DNA from: Anagrus nilaparvatae
Lineage: Eukaryota; Arthropoda; Insecta; Hymenoptera; Mymaridae
Direction: 5' to 3'
NCBI GenBank assembly: GCA_022575985.1
Contig: JAKSXM010000125.1
Location: 186,001 to 250,000, forward strand
Length of the DNA: 64,000 nucleotides
Part shown: piece after piece, positions 39,164 through 53,092 of the stretch
How the letters are laid out: the number at the start of each line of letters is the position of its first letter
Numbering within the stretch: position 1 is the stretch's first letter
Program-made: the position numbers and the translations under genes
Notes under the pieces: generated by a model
Databases searched by the model: none
What the model was told of the DNA's origin: nothing
The model's input: the letters and a program-made list of their open reading frames with translations, nothing else

Positions 39164-42100
39164 AGGCCTTTTGGACTGTATTTGTTAAGGTTTTTCTCTA
39201 TTTTACATATTTTTTCATTATAAGTAAACTTGTTTTATAAAAATTTTAACCTATTCAAATGGTTTCATGAAAGTGGATCCACCTTTTATAAATATACAAT
39301 AATATTAATACTTATTTAATTTATTTATATCTTGTTTTTTAATTACGCTGGCCTGAAGGGCCGTATTTGTTTAAGTTTTTCTTTACGTAGAATATTCTCT
39401 CATTATTAGTAAAATTGGTTTATAAGAATTTTAACCAATTCAAATGGTTTCATGAAAGTGGATCCACCTTTTCTAAATATACAATAATTTTAATACTTAT
39501 TTAATTTATTTATATCTTGTTTTTTAATTACGCTGGCCTGGTGGGCCGTATTTGTTTTAGTTTTCCTCTACATAGAATATTCTCTTATTATTAGTAAACT
39601 TGGTTTATAAAAATTTTAACCAATTCAAATGGTTTCAAGCAAGTACATCCAAAGATTCTAAAAATACAATATTTTTGATACCTATTTATATTTTTATATC
39701 TTGTTTTTTTATTTCTCAGGCCTTTTGGACTGTATTTGTTAAGGTTTTTCTCTATTTTACATATTTTTTCATTATAAGTAAACTTGTTTTATAAAAATTT
39801 TAACCTATTCAAATGGTTTCATGAAAGTGGATCCACCTTTTCTAAATATACAATAATTTTAATACTTATTTAATTTATTTATATCTTGTTTTTTAATTAC
39901 GCTGGCCTGAAGGGCCGTATTTGTTTAAGTTTTTCTCTACGAAGAATATTCTCTCATTATTAGTAAAATTGGTTTATAAAAATTTTAACCAATTCAAATG
40001 GTTTTATGCAAGTAGATCCAACGTTTATAAAAATACAATAATTTTGATACCTAATTAAATTTTTTATATTATGTTTTTTTATTTCTCAGGCCTTTTGGAC
40101 TGTATTTGTTCAAGTTTTTCTCTATTTTATATATTTTTCTATTATAAGTAAACTTGTTTTATAAAAATTTTAACCTATTCAAATGGTTTCATGCAAGTGG
40201 ATCCAACGTTTATAAAAATACAATAATTTTGATACCTATTTAAATTTTTTATATTATGTTTTTTTATTTCTCAGGCCTTTTGGACTGTATTTGTTCAAGT
40301 TTTTCTCTATTTTATATATTTTTCTATTATAAGTAAACTTGGTTTATAAGAATTTTAACCAATTCAAATGGTTTCATGAAAGTGGATCCACCTTTTCTAA
40401 ATATACAATAATTTTAATACTTATTTAATTTATTTATATCTTGTTTTTTAATTACGCTGGCCTGAAGAGCCGTATTTGTTTAAGTTTTTCTCTACGTAGA
40501 ATATTCTCTTATTATTAGTAAACTTGGTTTATAAAAATTTTAACCAATTCAAATGGTTTCATGCAAGTAGATCCAAAGATTCTAAAAATACAATATTTTT
40601 GATACCTATTTAAATTTTTATATCTTGTTTTTTTAATTCTCAGGCCTTTTGAACTGTATTTGTTAAGGTTTTTCTCTTTTTTACATATTTTTTCATTATA
40701 AGTAAACTTGTTTTATAAAAATTTTAACCTATTCAAATGGTTTCATGAAAGTGGATCCACCTCTTCTAAATATACAATAATTTTAATACTTATTTAATTT
40801 ATATATATCTTGTTTTTTAATTACGCTGGCCTGAAGGGCCGTATTTGTTTAAGTTTTTCTCTACGTAGAATATTCTCTCATTATTAGTAAAATTGGTTTA
40901 TAAAAATTTTAACCAATTCAAATAAATTCATAAAAGTGGATCCAAAGATTCTAAAAATACAATATTTTTGATACCTATTTAAATTTTTATATCTTGTTTT
41001 TTTATTTCTCAGGCCTTTTGGACTGTATTTGTTAAGGTTTTTCTCTATTTTACATATTTTTTCATTATAAGTAAACTTGTTTTATAAAAATTTTAACCTA
41101 TTCAAATGGTTTCATGAAAGTGGATCCACCTTTTATAAATATACAATAATATTAATACTTATTTAATTTATTTATATCTTGTTTTTAAATTACGCTGGCC
41201 TGAAGGGCCGTATTTGTTTAAGTTTTTCTTTACGTAGAATATTCTCTCATTATTAGTAAAATTGGTTTATAAGAATTTTAACCAATTCAAATGGTTTCAT
41301 GAAAGTGGATCCACCTTTTCTAAATATACAATAATTTTAATACTTATTTAATTTATTTATATCTTGTTTTTTAATTACGCTGGCCTGGTGGGCCGTATTT
41401 GTTTTAGTTTTCCTCTACATAGAATATTCTCTTATTATTAGTAAACTTGGTTTATAAAAATTTTAACCAATTCAAATGGTTTCAAGCAAGTAGATCCAAA
41501 GATTCTAAAAATACAATATTTTTGATACCTATTTATATTTTTATATCTTGTTTTTTTATTTCTCAGGCCTTTTGGACTGTATTTGTTAAGGTTTTTCTCT
41601 ATTTTCCATATTTTTTCATTATAAGTAAACTTGTTTTATAAAAATTTTAACCTATTCAAATGGTTTCATGAAAGTGGATCCACCTTTTCTAAATATACAA
41701 TAATTTTAATACTTTTTTAATTTATTTATATCTTGTTTTTTAATTACGCTGGCCTGAAGGGCCGTATTTGTTTTAGTTTTCCTCTACGTAGAATATTCTC
41801 TTATTATTAGTAAACTTGGTTTATAAAAATTTTAACCAATTCAAAAGGTTTCATGCAAGTAGATCCAAAGATTTTAAAAATACAATATTTTTGATACCTA
41901 TTTAAATTTTTATATCTTGTTTTTTTATTTCTCAGGCCTTTTGGACTGTATTTGTTAAGGTTTTTCTCTATTTAACATATTTTTTCATTATAAGTAAACT
42001 TGTTTTATAAAAATTTTAACCTATTCAAATGGTTTCATGAAAGTGGATCCACCTTTTCTAATTATACAATGATTTTAATACTTTTTTAATTTATTTATAT

Positions 42101-44527
42101 CTTGTTTTTTAATTACGCTGGCCTGGTGGGCCGTATTTGTTTTAGTTTTCCTCTACATAGAATATTCTCTTATTATTAGTAAACTTGGTTTATAAAAATT
42201 TTAACCAATTCAAATGGTTTCAAGCAAGTAGATCCAAAGATTCTAAAAATACAATATTTTTGATACCTATTTATATTTTTATATCTTGTTTTTTTATTTC
42301 TCAGGCCTTTTGGACTGTATTTGTTAAGGTTTTTCTCTATTTTACATATTTTTTCATTATAAGTAAACTTGTTTTATAAAAATTTTATCTATTCAAATGA
42401 ATTCATAAAAGTGGATCCACCTTTTCTAAATTTACAATAATTTTAATAATTATTTTAATTACTTATATCTTGTTTTTTAATTACGCTGGCCTGAAGGGCC
42501 GTATTTGTTTAAGTTTTTCTCTACGTAGAATATTCTCTTATTATTAGTAAACTAAGTAAACTTGTTTTATAAAAATTTTAACCTATTCAAATGGTTTCAT
42601 GAAAGTGGATCCACCTTTTCTAAATATACAATAATTTTAATACTTATTTAATTTATTTATAACTTGTTTTTTAATTACGCTGGCCTGAAGGGCCGTATTT
42701 GTTTTAGTTTTCCTCTACGTAGAATATTCTCTTATTATTAGTAAATTTGGTTTATAAAAATTTTAACCAATTCAAATGGTTTCATGCAAGTAGATCCAAA
42801 GATTCTAAAAATACAATATTTTTGATACCTATTTATATTTTTATATCTTGTTTTTTTATTTCCCAGGCCTTTTGGACTGTATATGCTAAGGTTTTTCTCT
42901 ATTTTATATATTTTTCTATTATAAGTAAACTTGGTTTATAAGAATTTTAACCAATTCAAATGGTTTCATGAAAGTGGATCCACCTTTTCTAAATATACAA
43001 TAATTTTAATACTTATTTAATTTATTTATATCTTGTTTTTTAATTACGCTGGCATGGTGGGCCGTATTTGTTTTAGTTTTCCTCTACGTAGAATATTCTC
43101 TTATTATAAGTAAACTTGGTTTATAAAAATTTTAACCAATTCAAATGGTTTCATGCAAGTGTATCCAACGTTTATAAAAATACAATAATTTTGATACCTA
43201 ATTAAATTTTTTATATCTTGTTTTTTTATTTCTCAGGCCTTTTTGACTGTATTTGTTTAGGTTTTTCTCTATTTTACATATTTTTTCATTATAAGTAAAC
43301 TTGTTTTATAAAAATTTTAACCTATTCAAATGGTTTCATGCAAGTGGATCCAACGTTTATAAAAATACAATAATTTTGATACCTATTTAAATTTTTTATA
43401 TTATGTTTTTTTATTTCTCAGGCCTTTTGGACTGTATTTGTTTAAGTTTTTCTCTATTTTACATATTTTTCTATTATAAGTAAACTTGGTTTATAAGAAT
43501 TTTAACCAATTCAAATGGTTTCATGAAAGTGGATCCACCTTTTCTAAATATACAATAATTTTAATACTTATTTAATTTATTTATATCTTGTTTTTTAATT
43601 ACGCTGGCCTGAAGGGCCGTATTTGTTTAAGTTTTTCTCTACGTAGAATATTCTCTCATTATTAGTAAAATTGGTTTATAAAAATTTTAACCAATTCAAA
43701 TGGTTTTATGCAAGTAGATCCAACGTTTATAAAAATACAATAATTTTGATACCTAACTAAATTTTTTATATCTTGTTTTTTTATTTCTCAGGCCTTTTTG
43801 ACTGTATTTGTTTAGGTTTTTCTCTATTTTACATATTTTTTCATTATAAGTAAACTTGTTTTATAAAAATTTTAACCTATTCAAATGGTTTCATGAAAGT
43901 TAATCCACCTTTTCTAAATATACAATAATTTTAATACTTATTTAATTTATTTATATCTTGTTTTTTAATTACGCTGGCCTGAAGGGCCGTATTTGTTTTA
44001 GTTTTCCTCTACGTAGAATATTCTCTTATTATTAGTAAATTTGGTTTATAAAAATTTTAATCAATTCAAATGGTTTCATGCAAGTAGATCCAAAGATTCT
44101 AAAAATACAATATTTTTGATACCTATTTATATTTTTATATCTTGTTTTTTTATTTCCCAGGCCTTTTGGACTGTATTTGTTAAGGTTTTTCTCTATTTTA
44201 TATATTTTTCTATTATAAGTAAACTTGGTTTATAAGAATTTTAACCAATTCAAATGGTTTCATGAAAGTGGATCCACCTTTTCTAAATATACAATAATTT
44301 TAATACTTATTTAATTTATTTATATCTTGTTTTTTAATTACGCTGGCCTGGTGGGCCGTATTTGTTTTAGTTTTCCTCTACATAGAATATTCTCTTATTA
44401 TTAGTAAACTTGGTTTATAAAAATTTTAACCAATTCAAATCGTTTCAAGCAAGTAGATCCAAAGTTTCTAATAATACAATATTTTTGATACCTATTTATA
44501 TTTTTATATCTTTTTTTTTTATTTCTT
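39164..44527 (+). repeat. 5,364 bp tandem duplication, copy 2
   Basis: This is the second copy, nearly identical to 33800-39163. Matching runs on to 44651, then diverges where CCTTTTCT replaces CCTTTTAT. Both junctions lie inside an A-B monomer pair, as expected for homologous unequal exchange. Confidence 0.92.
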
Positions 44528-44771
44528 AGGCCTTTTGGACTGTATTTGTTAAGGTTTTTCTCTATTTTACATATTTTTTCATTATAAGTAAACTTGTTTT
44601 ATAAAAATTTTAACCTATTCAAATGGTTTCATGAAAGTGGATCCACCTTTTCTAAATATACAATAATTTTAATACTTATTTAATTTATTTATATCTTGTT
44701 TTTTAATTACGCTGGCATGGTGGGCCGTATTTGTTTTAGTTTTCCTCTACGTAGAATATTCTCTTATTATA
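44528..44771 (+). repeat. Satellite linker between the 5,364 and 2,390 bp units
   Basis: This is the end of an A monomer, the tail of the 5,364 bp match up to 44651, and then a B monomer with the GGCATGGTGGG core. Only satellite sequence is present. Confidence 0.85.
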
Positions 44772-47161
44772 AGTAAACTTGGTTTATAAAAATTTTAACC
44801 AATTCAAATGGTTTCAAGCAACTAGATCCAAAAATTCTAAAAATGCAATATTTTTGATACCTATTTATATTTTTATATCTTGTTTTTTTATTTCTCAGGC
44901 CTTTTGGACTGTATTTGTTAAGGTTTTTCTCTATTTTACATATTTTTTCATTATAAGTAAACTTGTTTTATAAAAATTTTAACCTATTCAAATGGTTTCA
45001 TGAAAGTGGATCCACCTTTTCTAAATATACAATAATTTTAATACTTTTTTAATTTATTTATATTTTGTTTTTTAATTACGCTGGCGTATTTGTTTTAGTT
45101 TTCCTCTACGTAGAATATTCTCTTATTATTAGTAAACTTGGTTTATAAAAATTTTAACCAATTCAAATGGTTTCATGCAAGTAGATCCAAAGATTCTAAA
45201 AATACAATATTTTTGATACCTATTTAAATTTTTATATCTTGTTCTTTTATTTCTCAGGCTTTTTGGACTGTATTTGTTAAGGTTTTTCTCTATTTTACAT
45301 ATTTTTTCATTATAAGTAAACTTGTTTTATAAAAATTTTAACCTATTCAAATGGTTTCATGAGAGTGGATCCACCTTTTCTAAATATACAATAATTTTAA
45401 TACTTATTTAATTTATTTATATCTTGTTTTTTAATTACGCTGGCCTGGTGGGCCGTATTTGTTTTAGTTTTCCTCTACATAGAATATTCTCTTATTTTTA
45501 GTAAACTTGGTTTATAAAAATTTTAACCAATTCAAATGGTTTCAAGCAAGTAGATCCAAAGATTCTAAAAATACAATATTTTTGATACCTATTTATATTT
45601 TTATATCTTGTTTTTTTATTTCTCAGGCCTTTTGGACTGTATTTGTTAAGGTTTTTCTCTATTTTACATATTTTTTCATTATAAGTAAACTTGTTTTATA
45701 CAAATTTTAACCTATTCAAATAGTTTCATGAAAGTGGATACACCTTTTCTAAATATACAATAATTTTAATACTTTTTTAATTTATTTATATCTTGTTTTT
45801 TAATTACGCTGGCCTGAAGGGCCGTATTTGTTTTAGTTTTCCTCTACATAGAATATTCTCTTATTATTAGTAAACTTGGTTTATAAAAATTTTAACCAAT
45901 TCAAATGGTTTCAAGCAAGTAGATCCAAGGATTCTAAAAATACAATATTTTTGATACCTATTTATATTTTTATATCTTGTTTTTTTATTTCTCAGGCCTT
46001 TTGGACTGTATTTGTTAAGGTTTTTCTCTATTTTACATATTTTTTCATTATAAGTAAACTTGTTTTATAAAAATTTTAACCTATTCAAATGATTTCATGA
46101 AAGTAGATCCACCTTTTATAAATATACAATAATTTTAATACTTATTTAATTTATTTATATCTTGTTTTTTAATTACGCTGGCCTGAAGGGCCGTATTTGT
46201 TTAAGTTTTTCTCTACGTAGAATATTCTCTCATTATTAGTAAAATTGGTTTATAAAAATTTTAACCAATTCAAATGAATTCATAAAAGTGGATCCAAAGA
46301 TTCTAAAAATACAATATTTTCGATAAGAATTTAAATTTTTATATCTTGTTTTTTTATTTCTCAGGCCTTTTGGACTGTATTTGTTAAGGTTTTTCTCTAT
46401 TTTACATATTTTTTCATTATAAGTAAACTTGTTTTATAAAAATTTTAACCTATTCAAATGGTTTCATGAAAGTGGATCCACCTTTTCTAAATATACAAGA
46501 ATATTAATACTTATTTAATTTATTTATATCTTGTTTTTTAATTACGCTGGCCTGGTGGGCCGTATTTGTTTTAGTTTTCCTCTACGTAGAATATTCTCTT
46601 ATTATTAGTAAACATGGTTTATAAAAATTTTAACCAATTCAAATGGTTTCATGCAAGTAGATCCAAAGATTCTAAAAATACAATAATTTTGATACCTAAT
46701 TAAATTTTTTATATCTTGTTTTTTTATTTCTCAGGCCTTTTTGACTTCATTTGTTTAGGTTTTTCTCTATTTTACATATTTTTTCATTATAAGTAAACTT
46801 GTTTTATAAAAATTTTAACCTATTCAAATGGTTTCATGCAAGTGGATCCAACGTTTATAAAAATACAATAATTTTGATACCTATTTAAATTTTTTATATT
46901 ATGTTTTTTTATTTCTCAGGCCTTTTGGACTGTATTTGTTCAAGTTTTTCTCTATTTTATATATTTTTCTATTATAAGTAAACTTGGTTTATAAGAATTT
47001 TAACCAATTCAAATGGTTTCATGAAAGTGGATCCACCTTTTCTAAATATACAATAATTTTAATACTTATTTAATTTATTTATATCTTGTTTTTTAATTAC
47101 GCTGGCCTGAAGAGCCGTATTTGTTTAAGTTTTTCTCTACGTAGAATATTCTCTTATTATT
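44772..47161 (+). repeat. 2,390 bp tandem unit, copy 1 (13 monomers)
   Basis: Positions 44772-47211 match 47162-49601 at a displacement of 2,390 bp. The length equals 13 monomers minus the 10 bp hairpin deletion it carries. Shared markers are CAACTAGATCC, CTTGTTCTTTTATTTC, CATGAGAGTGG, TTTCGATAAGAATTT, TAAACATGG and TTTGACTTCATTTG. One visible difference is GCAATATT at 44846 against TCAATATT at 47236. Confidence 0.9.
44969..45143 (+). repeat. B monomer lacking the GGCC hairpin, second copy
   Basis: This has the same 10 bp core deletion as at 26680-26854, with the same linked TATATTTTG change. It lies in a block that matches the 26.5-27.4 kb region at a displacement of 18,289 bp, and it was duplicated again with the 2,390 bp unit. 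Confidence 0.9.
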
Positions 47162-49551
47162 AGTAAACTTGGTTTATAAAAATTTTAACCAATTCAAATG
47201 GTTTCAAGCAACTAGATCCAAAAATTCTAAAAATTCAATATTTTTGATACCTATTTATATTTTTATATCTTGTTTTTTTATTTCTCAGGCCTTTTGGACT
47301 GTATTTGTTAAGGTTTTTCTCTATTTTACATATTTTTTCATTATAAGTAAACTTGTATTATAAAAATTTTAACCTATTCAAATGGTTTCATGAAAGTGGA
47401 TCCACCTTTTCTAAATATACAATAATTTTAATACTTTTTTAATTTATTTATATTTTGTTTTTTAATTACGCTGGCGTATTTGTTTTAGTTTTCCTCTACG
47501 TAGAATATTCTCTTATTATTAGTAAACTTGGTTTATAAAAATTTTAACCAATTCAAATGGTTTCATGCAAGTAGATCCAAAGATTCTAAAAATACAATAT
47601 TTTTGATACCTATTTAAATTTTTATATCTTGTTCTTTTATTTCTCAGGCTTTTTGGACTGTATTTGTTAAGGTTTTTCTCTATTTTACATATTTTTTCAT
47701 TATAAGTAAACTTGTTTTATAAAAATTTTAACCTATTCAAATGGTTTCATGAGAGTGGATCCACCTTTTCTAAATATACAATAATTTTAATACTTATTTA
47801 ATTTATTTATATCTTGTTTTTTAATTACGCTGGCCTGGTGGGCCGTATTTGTTTTAGTTTTCCTCTACATAGAATATTCTCTTATTTTTAGTAAACTTGG
47901 TTTATAAAAATTTTAACCAATTCAAATGGTTTCAAGCAAGTAGATCCAAAGATTCTAAAAATACAATATTTTTGATACCTATTTATATTTTTATATCTTG
48001 TTTTTTTATTTCTCAGGCCTTTTGGACTGTATTTGTTAAGGTTTTTCTCTATTTTACATATTTTTTCATTATAAGTAAACTTGTTTTATACAAATTTTAA
48101 CCTATTCAAATAGTTTCATGAAAGTGGATACACCTTTTCTAAATATACAATAATTTTAATACTTTTTTAATTTATTTATATCTTGTTTTTTAATTACGCT
48201 GGCCTGAAGGGCCGTATTTGTTTTAGTTTTCCTCTACATAGAATATTCTCTTATTATTAGTAAACTTGGTTTATAAAAATTTTAACCAATTCAAATGGTT
48301 TCAAGCAAGTAGATCCAAGGATTCTAAAAATACAATATTTTTGATACCTATTTATATTTTTATATCTTGTTTTTTTATTTCTCAGGCCTTTTGGACTGTA
48401 TTTGTTAAGGTTTTTCTCTATTTTACATATTTTTTCATTATAAGTAAACTTGTTTTATAAAAATTTTAACCTATTCAAATGATTTCATGAAAGTAGATCC
48501 ACCTTTTATAAATATACAATAATTTTAATACTTATTTAATTTATTTATATCTTGTTTTTTAATTACGCTGGCCTGAAGGGCCGTATTTGTTTAAGTTTTT
48601 CTCTACGTAGAATATTCTCTCATTATTAGTAAAATTGGTTTATAAAAATTTTAACCAATTCAAATGAATTCATAAAAGTGGATCCAAAGATTCTAAAAAT
48701 ACAATATTTTCGATAAGAATTTAAATTTTTATATCTTGTTTTTTTATTTCTCAGGCCTTTTGGACTGTATTTGTTAAGGTTTTTCTCTATTTTACATATT
48801 TTTTCATTATAAGTAAACTTGTTTTATAAAAATTTTAACCTATTCAAATGGTTTCATGAAAGTGGATCCACCTTTTCTAAATATACAAGAATATTAATAC
48901 TTATTTAATTTATTTATATCTTGTTTTTTAATTACGCTGGCCTGGTGGGCCGTATTTGTTTTAGTTTTCCTCTACGTAGAATATTCTCTTATTATTAGTA
49001 AACATGGTTTATAAAAATTTTAACCAATTCAAATGGTTTCATGCAAGTAGATCCAAAGATTCTAAAAATACAATAATTTTGATACCTAATTAAATTTTTT
49101 ATATCTTGTTTTTTTATTTCTCAGGCCTTTTTGACTTCATTTGTTTAGGTTTTTCTCTATTTTACATATTTTTTCATTATAAGTAAACTTGTTTTATAAA
49201 AATTTTAACCTATTCAAATGGTTTCATGCAAGTGGATCCAACGTTTATAAAAATACAATAATTTTGATACCTATTTAAATTTTTTATATTATGTTTTTTT
49301 ATTTCTCAGGCCTTTTGGACTGTATTTGTTCAAGTTTTTCTCTATTTTATATATTTTTCTATTATAAGTAAACTTGGTTTATAAGAATTTTAACCAATTC
49401 AAATGGTTTCATGAAAGTGGATCCACCTTTTCTAAATATACAATAATTTTAATACTTATTTAATTTATTTATATCTTGTTTTTTAATTACGCTGGCCTGA
49501 AGAGCCGTATTTGTTTAAGTTTTTCTCTACGTAGAATATTCTCTTATTATT
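47162..49551 (+). repeat. 2,390 bp tandem unit, copy 2
   Basis: This is the second copy of the 2,390 bp unit, with matching extended to 49601. The next A monomer reads CAAGCAAGTAG instead of CAAGCAACTAG, marking the end. It overlaps the beginning of the 1,661 bp tandem pair. Confidence 0.9.
47359..47533 (+). repeat. B monomer lacking the GGCC hairpin, third copy
   Basis: This is the copy of 44969-45143 carried by the 2,390 bp tandem duplication. A private change (CTTGTATTATAAAA) sits at its start. Confidence 0.9.
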
Positions 49552-50807
49552 AGTAAACTTGGTTTATAAAAATTTTAACCAATTCAAATGGTTTCAAGCA
49601 AGTAGATCCAAAGATTCTAAAAATACAATATTTTTGATACCTATTTATATTTTTATATCTTGTTTATTTATTTCTCAGGCCTTTTGGGCTGTATTTGTTA
49701 AGGTTTTTCTCTATTTTACATATTTTTTCATTATAAGTAAACTTGTTTTATAAAAATTTTAACCTATTCAAATGGTTTCATGAAAGTGGATCCACCTTTT
49801 CTAAATATACAATAATTTTAATACTTTTTTAATTTATTTATATCTTGTTTTTTAATTACGCTGGCCTGAAGGGCCGTATTTGTTTTAGTTTTCCTCTACG
49901 TAGAATATTCTCTTATTATTAGTAAACTTGGTTTATAAAAATTTTAACCAATTCAAATGGTTTCATGCAAGTAGATCCAAAGATTCTAAAAATACAATAT
50001 TTTTGATACCTATTTAAATTTTTATATCTTGTTTTTTTATTTCTCAGGCTTTTTGGACTGTATTTGTTAAGGTTTTTCTCTATTTTACATATTTTTTCAT
50101 TATAAGTAAACTTGTTTTATAAAAATTTTAACCTATTCAAATGGTTTCATGAAAGTGGATCCACCTTTTCTTAATATACAATAATATTAATACTTATTTA
50201 ATTTGTTTATATCTTGTTTTTTAATTACGCTGGCCTGGTGGGCCGTATTTGTTTTAGTTTTCCTCTACGTAGAAAATTCTCTTATTATTAGTAAACTTGG
50301 TTTATAAAAATTTTAACCAATTCAAATGGTTTCAAGCAAGTAGATCCAATGATTCTAAAAATACAATATTTTTGATACTTATTTATATTTTTATATCTTG
50401 TTTTTTTATTTCTCAGTCCTTTTGGACTGTATTTGTTAAGGTTTTTCTCTATTTTACATATTTTTTTATTATAAGTAAACTTGTTTTATAAAAATTTTAA
50501 CCTATTCAAATGGTTTCATGAAAGTGGATCCACCTTTTCTAAATATACAAGAATATTAATACTTATTTAATTTATTTATATCTTGTTTTTTAATTACGCT
50601 GGCCTGGTGGGCCGTATTTGTTTTAGTTTTCCTCTACGTAGAATATTCTCTTATTATTAGTAAACATGGTTTATAAAAATTTTAACCAATTCAAATGGTT
50701 TCATGCAAGTAGATCCAATGATTCTAAAAATACAATATTTTTGATACCTATTTATATTTTTATATCTTGTTTATTTATTTCTCAGGCCTTTTGGACTGTA
50801 TTTGTTA
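49147..50807 (+). repeat. 1,661 bp tandem unit, copy 1 (9 monomers)
   Basis: Positions 49147-50737 match 50808-52398 at a displacement of 1,661 bp. Linked markers are TTGTTTATTTATTTC, CTTAATATACAATAATATT, AATTTGTTTATATC, GTAGAAAATTCTC, GATCCAATGATTC and TTTGATACTTATTT. Visible differences include ATTTTTCTATT against ATTTGTCTATT at 49358/51018, and CAGTCC against CAGGCC near 50416. Confidence 0.87.
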
Positions 50808-52398
50808 AGGTTTTTCTCTATTTTACATATTTTTTCATTATAAGTAAACTTGTTTTATAAAAATTTTAACCTATTCAAATGGTTTCATGCAAGTGGATCC
50901 AACGTTTATAAAAATACAATAATTTTGATACCTATTTAAATTTTTTATATTATGTTTTTTTATTTCTCAGGCCTTTTGGACTGTATTTGTTCAAGTTTTT
51001 CTCTATTTTATATATTTGTCTATTATAAGTAAACTTGGTTTATAAGAATTTTAACCAATTCAAATGGTTTCATGAAAGTGGATCCACCTTTTCTAAATAT
51101 ACAATAATTTTAATACTTATTTAATTTATTTATATCTTGTTTTTTAATTACGCTGGCCTGAAGAGCCGTATTTGTTTAAGTTTTTCTCTACGTAGAATAT
51201 TCTCTTATTATTAGTAAACTTGGTTTATAAAAATTTTAACCAATTCAAATGGTTTCAAGCAAGTAGATCCAAAGATTCTAAAAATACAATATTTTTGATA
51301 CCTATTTATATTTTTATATCTTGTTTATTTATTTCTCAGGCCTTTTGGACTGTATTTGTTAAGGTTTTTCTCTATTTTACATATTTTTTCATTATAAGTA
51401 AACTTGTTTTATAAAAATTTTAACCTATTCAAATGGTTTCATGAAAGTGGATCCACCTTTTCTAAATATACAATAATTTTAATACTTTTTTAATTTATTT
51501 ATATCTTGTTTTTTAATTACGCTGGCCTGAAGGGCCGTATTTGTTTTAGTTTTCCTCTACGTAGAATATTCTCTTATTATTAGTAAACTTGGTTTATAAA
51601 AATTTTAACCAATTCAAATGGTTTCATGCAAGTAGATCCAAAGATTCTAAAAATACAATATTTTTGATACCTATTTAAATTTTTATATCTTGTTTTTTTA
51701 TTTCTCAGGCTTTTTGGACTGTATTTGTTAAGGTTTTTCTCTATTTTACATATTTTTTCATTATAAGTAAACTTGTTTTATAAAAATTTTAACCTATTCA
51801 AATGGTTTCATGAAAGTGGATCCACCTTTTCTTAATATACAATAATATTAATACTTATTTAATTTGTTTATATCTTGTTTTTTAATTACGCTGGCCTGGT
51901 GGGCCGTATTTATTTTAGTTTTCCTCTACGTAGAAAATTCTCTTATTATTAGTAAACTTGGTTTATAAAAATTTTAACCAATTCAAATGGTTTCAAGCAA
52001 GTAGATCCAATGATTCTAAAAATACAATATTTTTGATACTTATTTATATTTTTATATCTTGTTTTTTTATTTCTCAGGCCTTTTGGACTGTATTTGTTAA
52101 GGTTTTTCTCTATTTTACATATTTTTTTATTATAAGTAAACTTGTTTTATAAAAATTTTAACCTATTCAAATGGTTTCATGAAAGTGGATCCACCTTTTC
52201 TAAATATACAAGAATATTAATACTTATTTAATTTATTTATATCTTGTTTTTTAATTACGCTGGCCTGGTGGGCCGTATTTGTTTTAGTTTTCCTCTACGT
52301 AGAATATTCTCTTATTATTAGTAAACATGGTTTATAAAAATTTTAACCAATTCAAATGGTTTCATGCAAGTAGATCCAAAGATTCTAAAAATACAATA
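50808..52398 (+). repeat. 1,661 bp tandem unit, copy 2 (partial)
   Basis: This matches copy 1 until an A monomer at about 52399. There the sequence switches to ACAATAATTTTGATACCTAATT, a pattern otherwise seen near 46680 and 49070. Confidence 0.87.
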
Positions 52399-53092
52399 AT
52401 TTTGATACCTAATTAAATTTTTTATATCTTGTTTTTTTATTTCTCAGGCCTTTTTGACTGTATTTGTTTAGGTTTTTCTCTATTTTACATATTTTTTCAT
52501 TATAAGTAAACTTGTTTTATAAAAATTTTAACCTATTCAAATGGTTTCATGCAAGTGGATCCAACGTTTATAAAAATACAATAATTTTATACCTATTTAA
52601 ATTTTTTATATTATGTTTTTTTATTTCTCAGGCCTTTTGGACTGTATTTGTTCAAGTTTTTCTCTATTTTATATATTTGTCTATTATAAGTAAACTTGGT
52701 TTATAAGAATTTTAACCAATTCAAATGGTTTCATGAAAGTGGATCCACCTTTTCTAAATATACAATAATTTTAATACTTATTTAATTTATTTATATCTTG
52801 TTTTTTAATTACGCTGGCCTGAAGAGCCGTATTTGTTTAAGTTTTTCTCTACGTAGAATATTCTCTTATTATTAGTAAACTTGGTTTATAAAAATTTTAA
52901 CCAATTCAAATGGTTTCAAGCAAGTAGATCCAAAGATTCTAAAAATACAATATTTTTGATACCTATTTATATTTTTATATCTTGTTTTTTTATTTCCCAG
53001 GCCTTTTGGACTGTATTTGTTAAGGTTTTTCTCTATTTTATATATTTTTCTATTATAAGTAAACTTGGTTTATAAGAATTTTAACCAATTCA
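52399..53092 (+). repeat. C-like / D / B / A / B monomers
   Basis: This is the remainder of a C-like monomer, then a D monomer with a lost G (AATTTTATACC near 52586), a B with GAAGAGCC, an A with TTTCCCAGG, and the start of a B. The lost G shifts the recurrent open frame in this D copy. No unique sequence is present. Confidence 0.85.
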
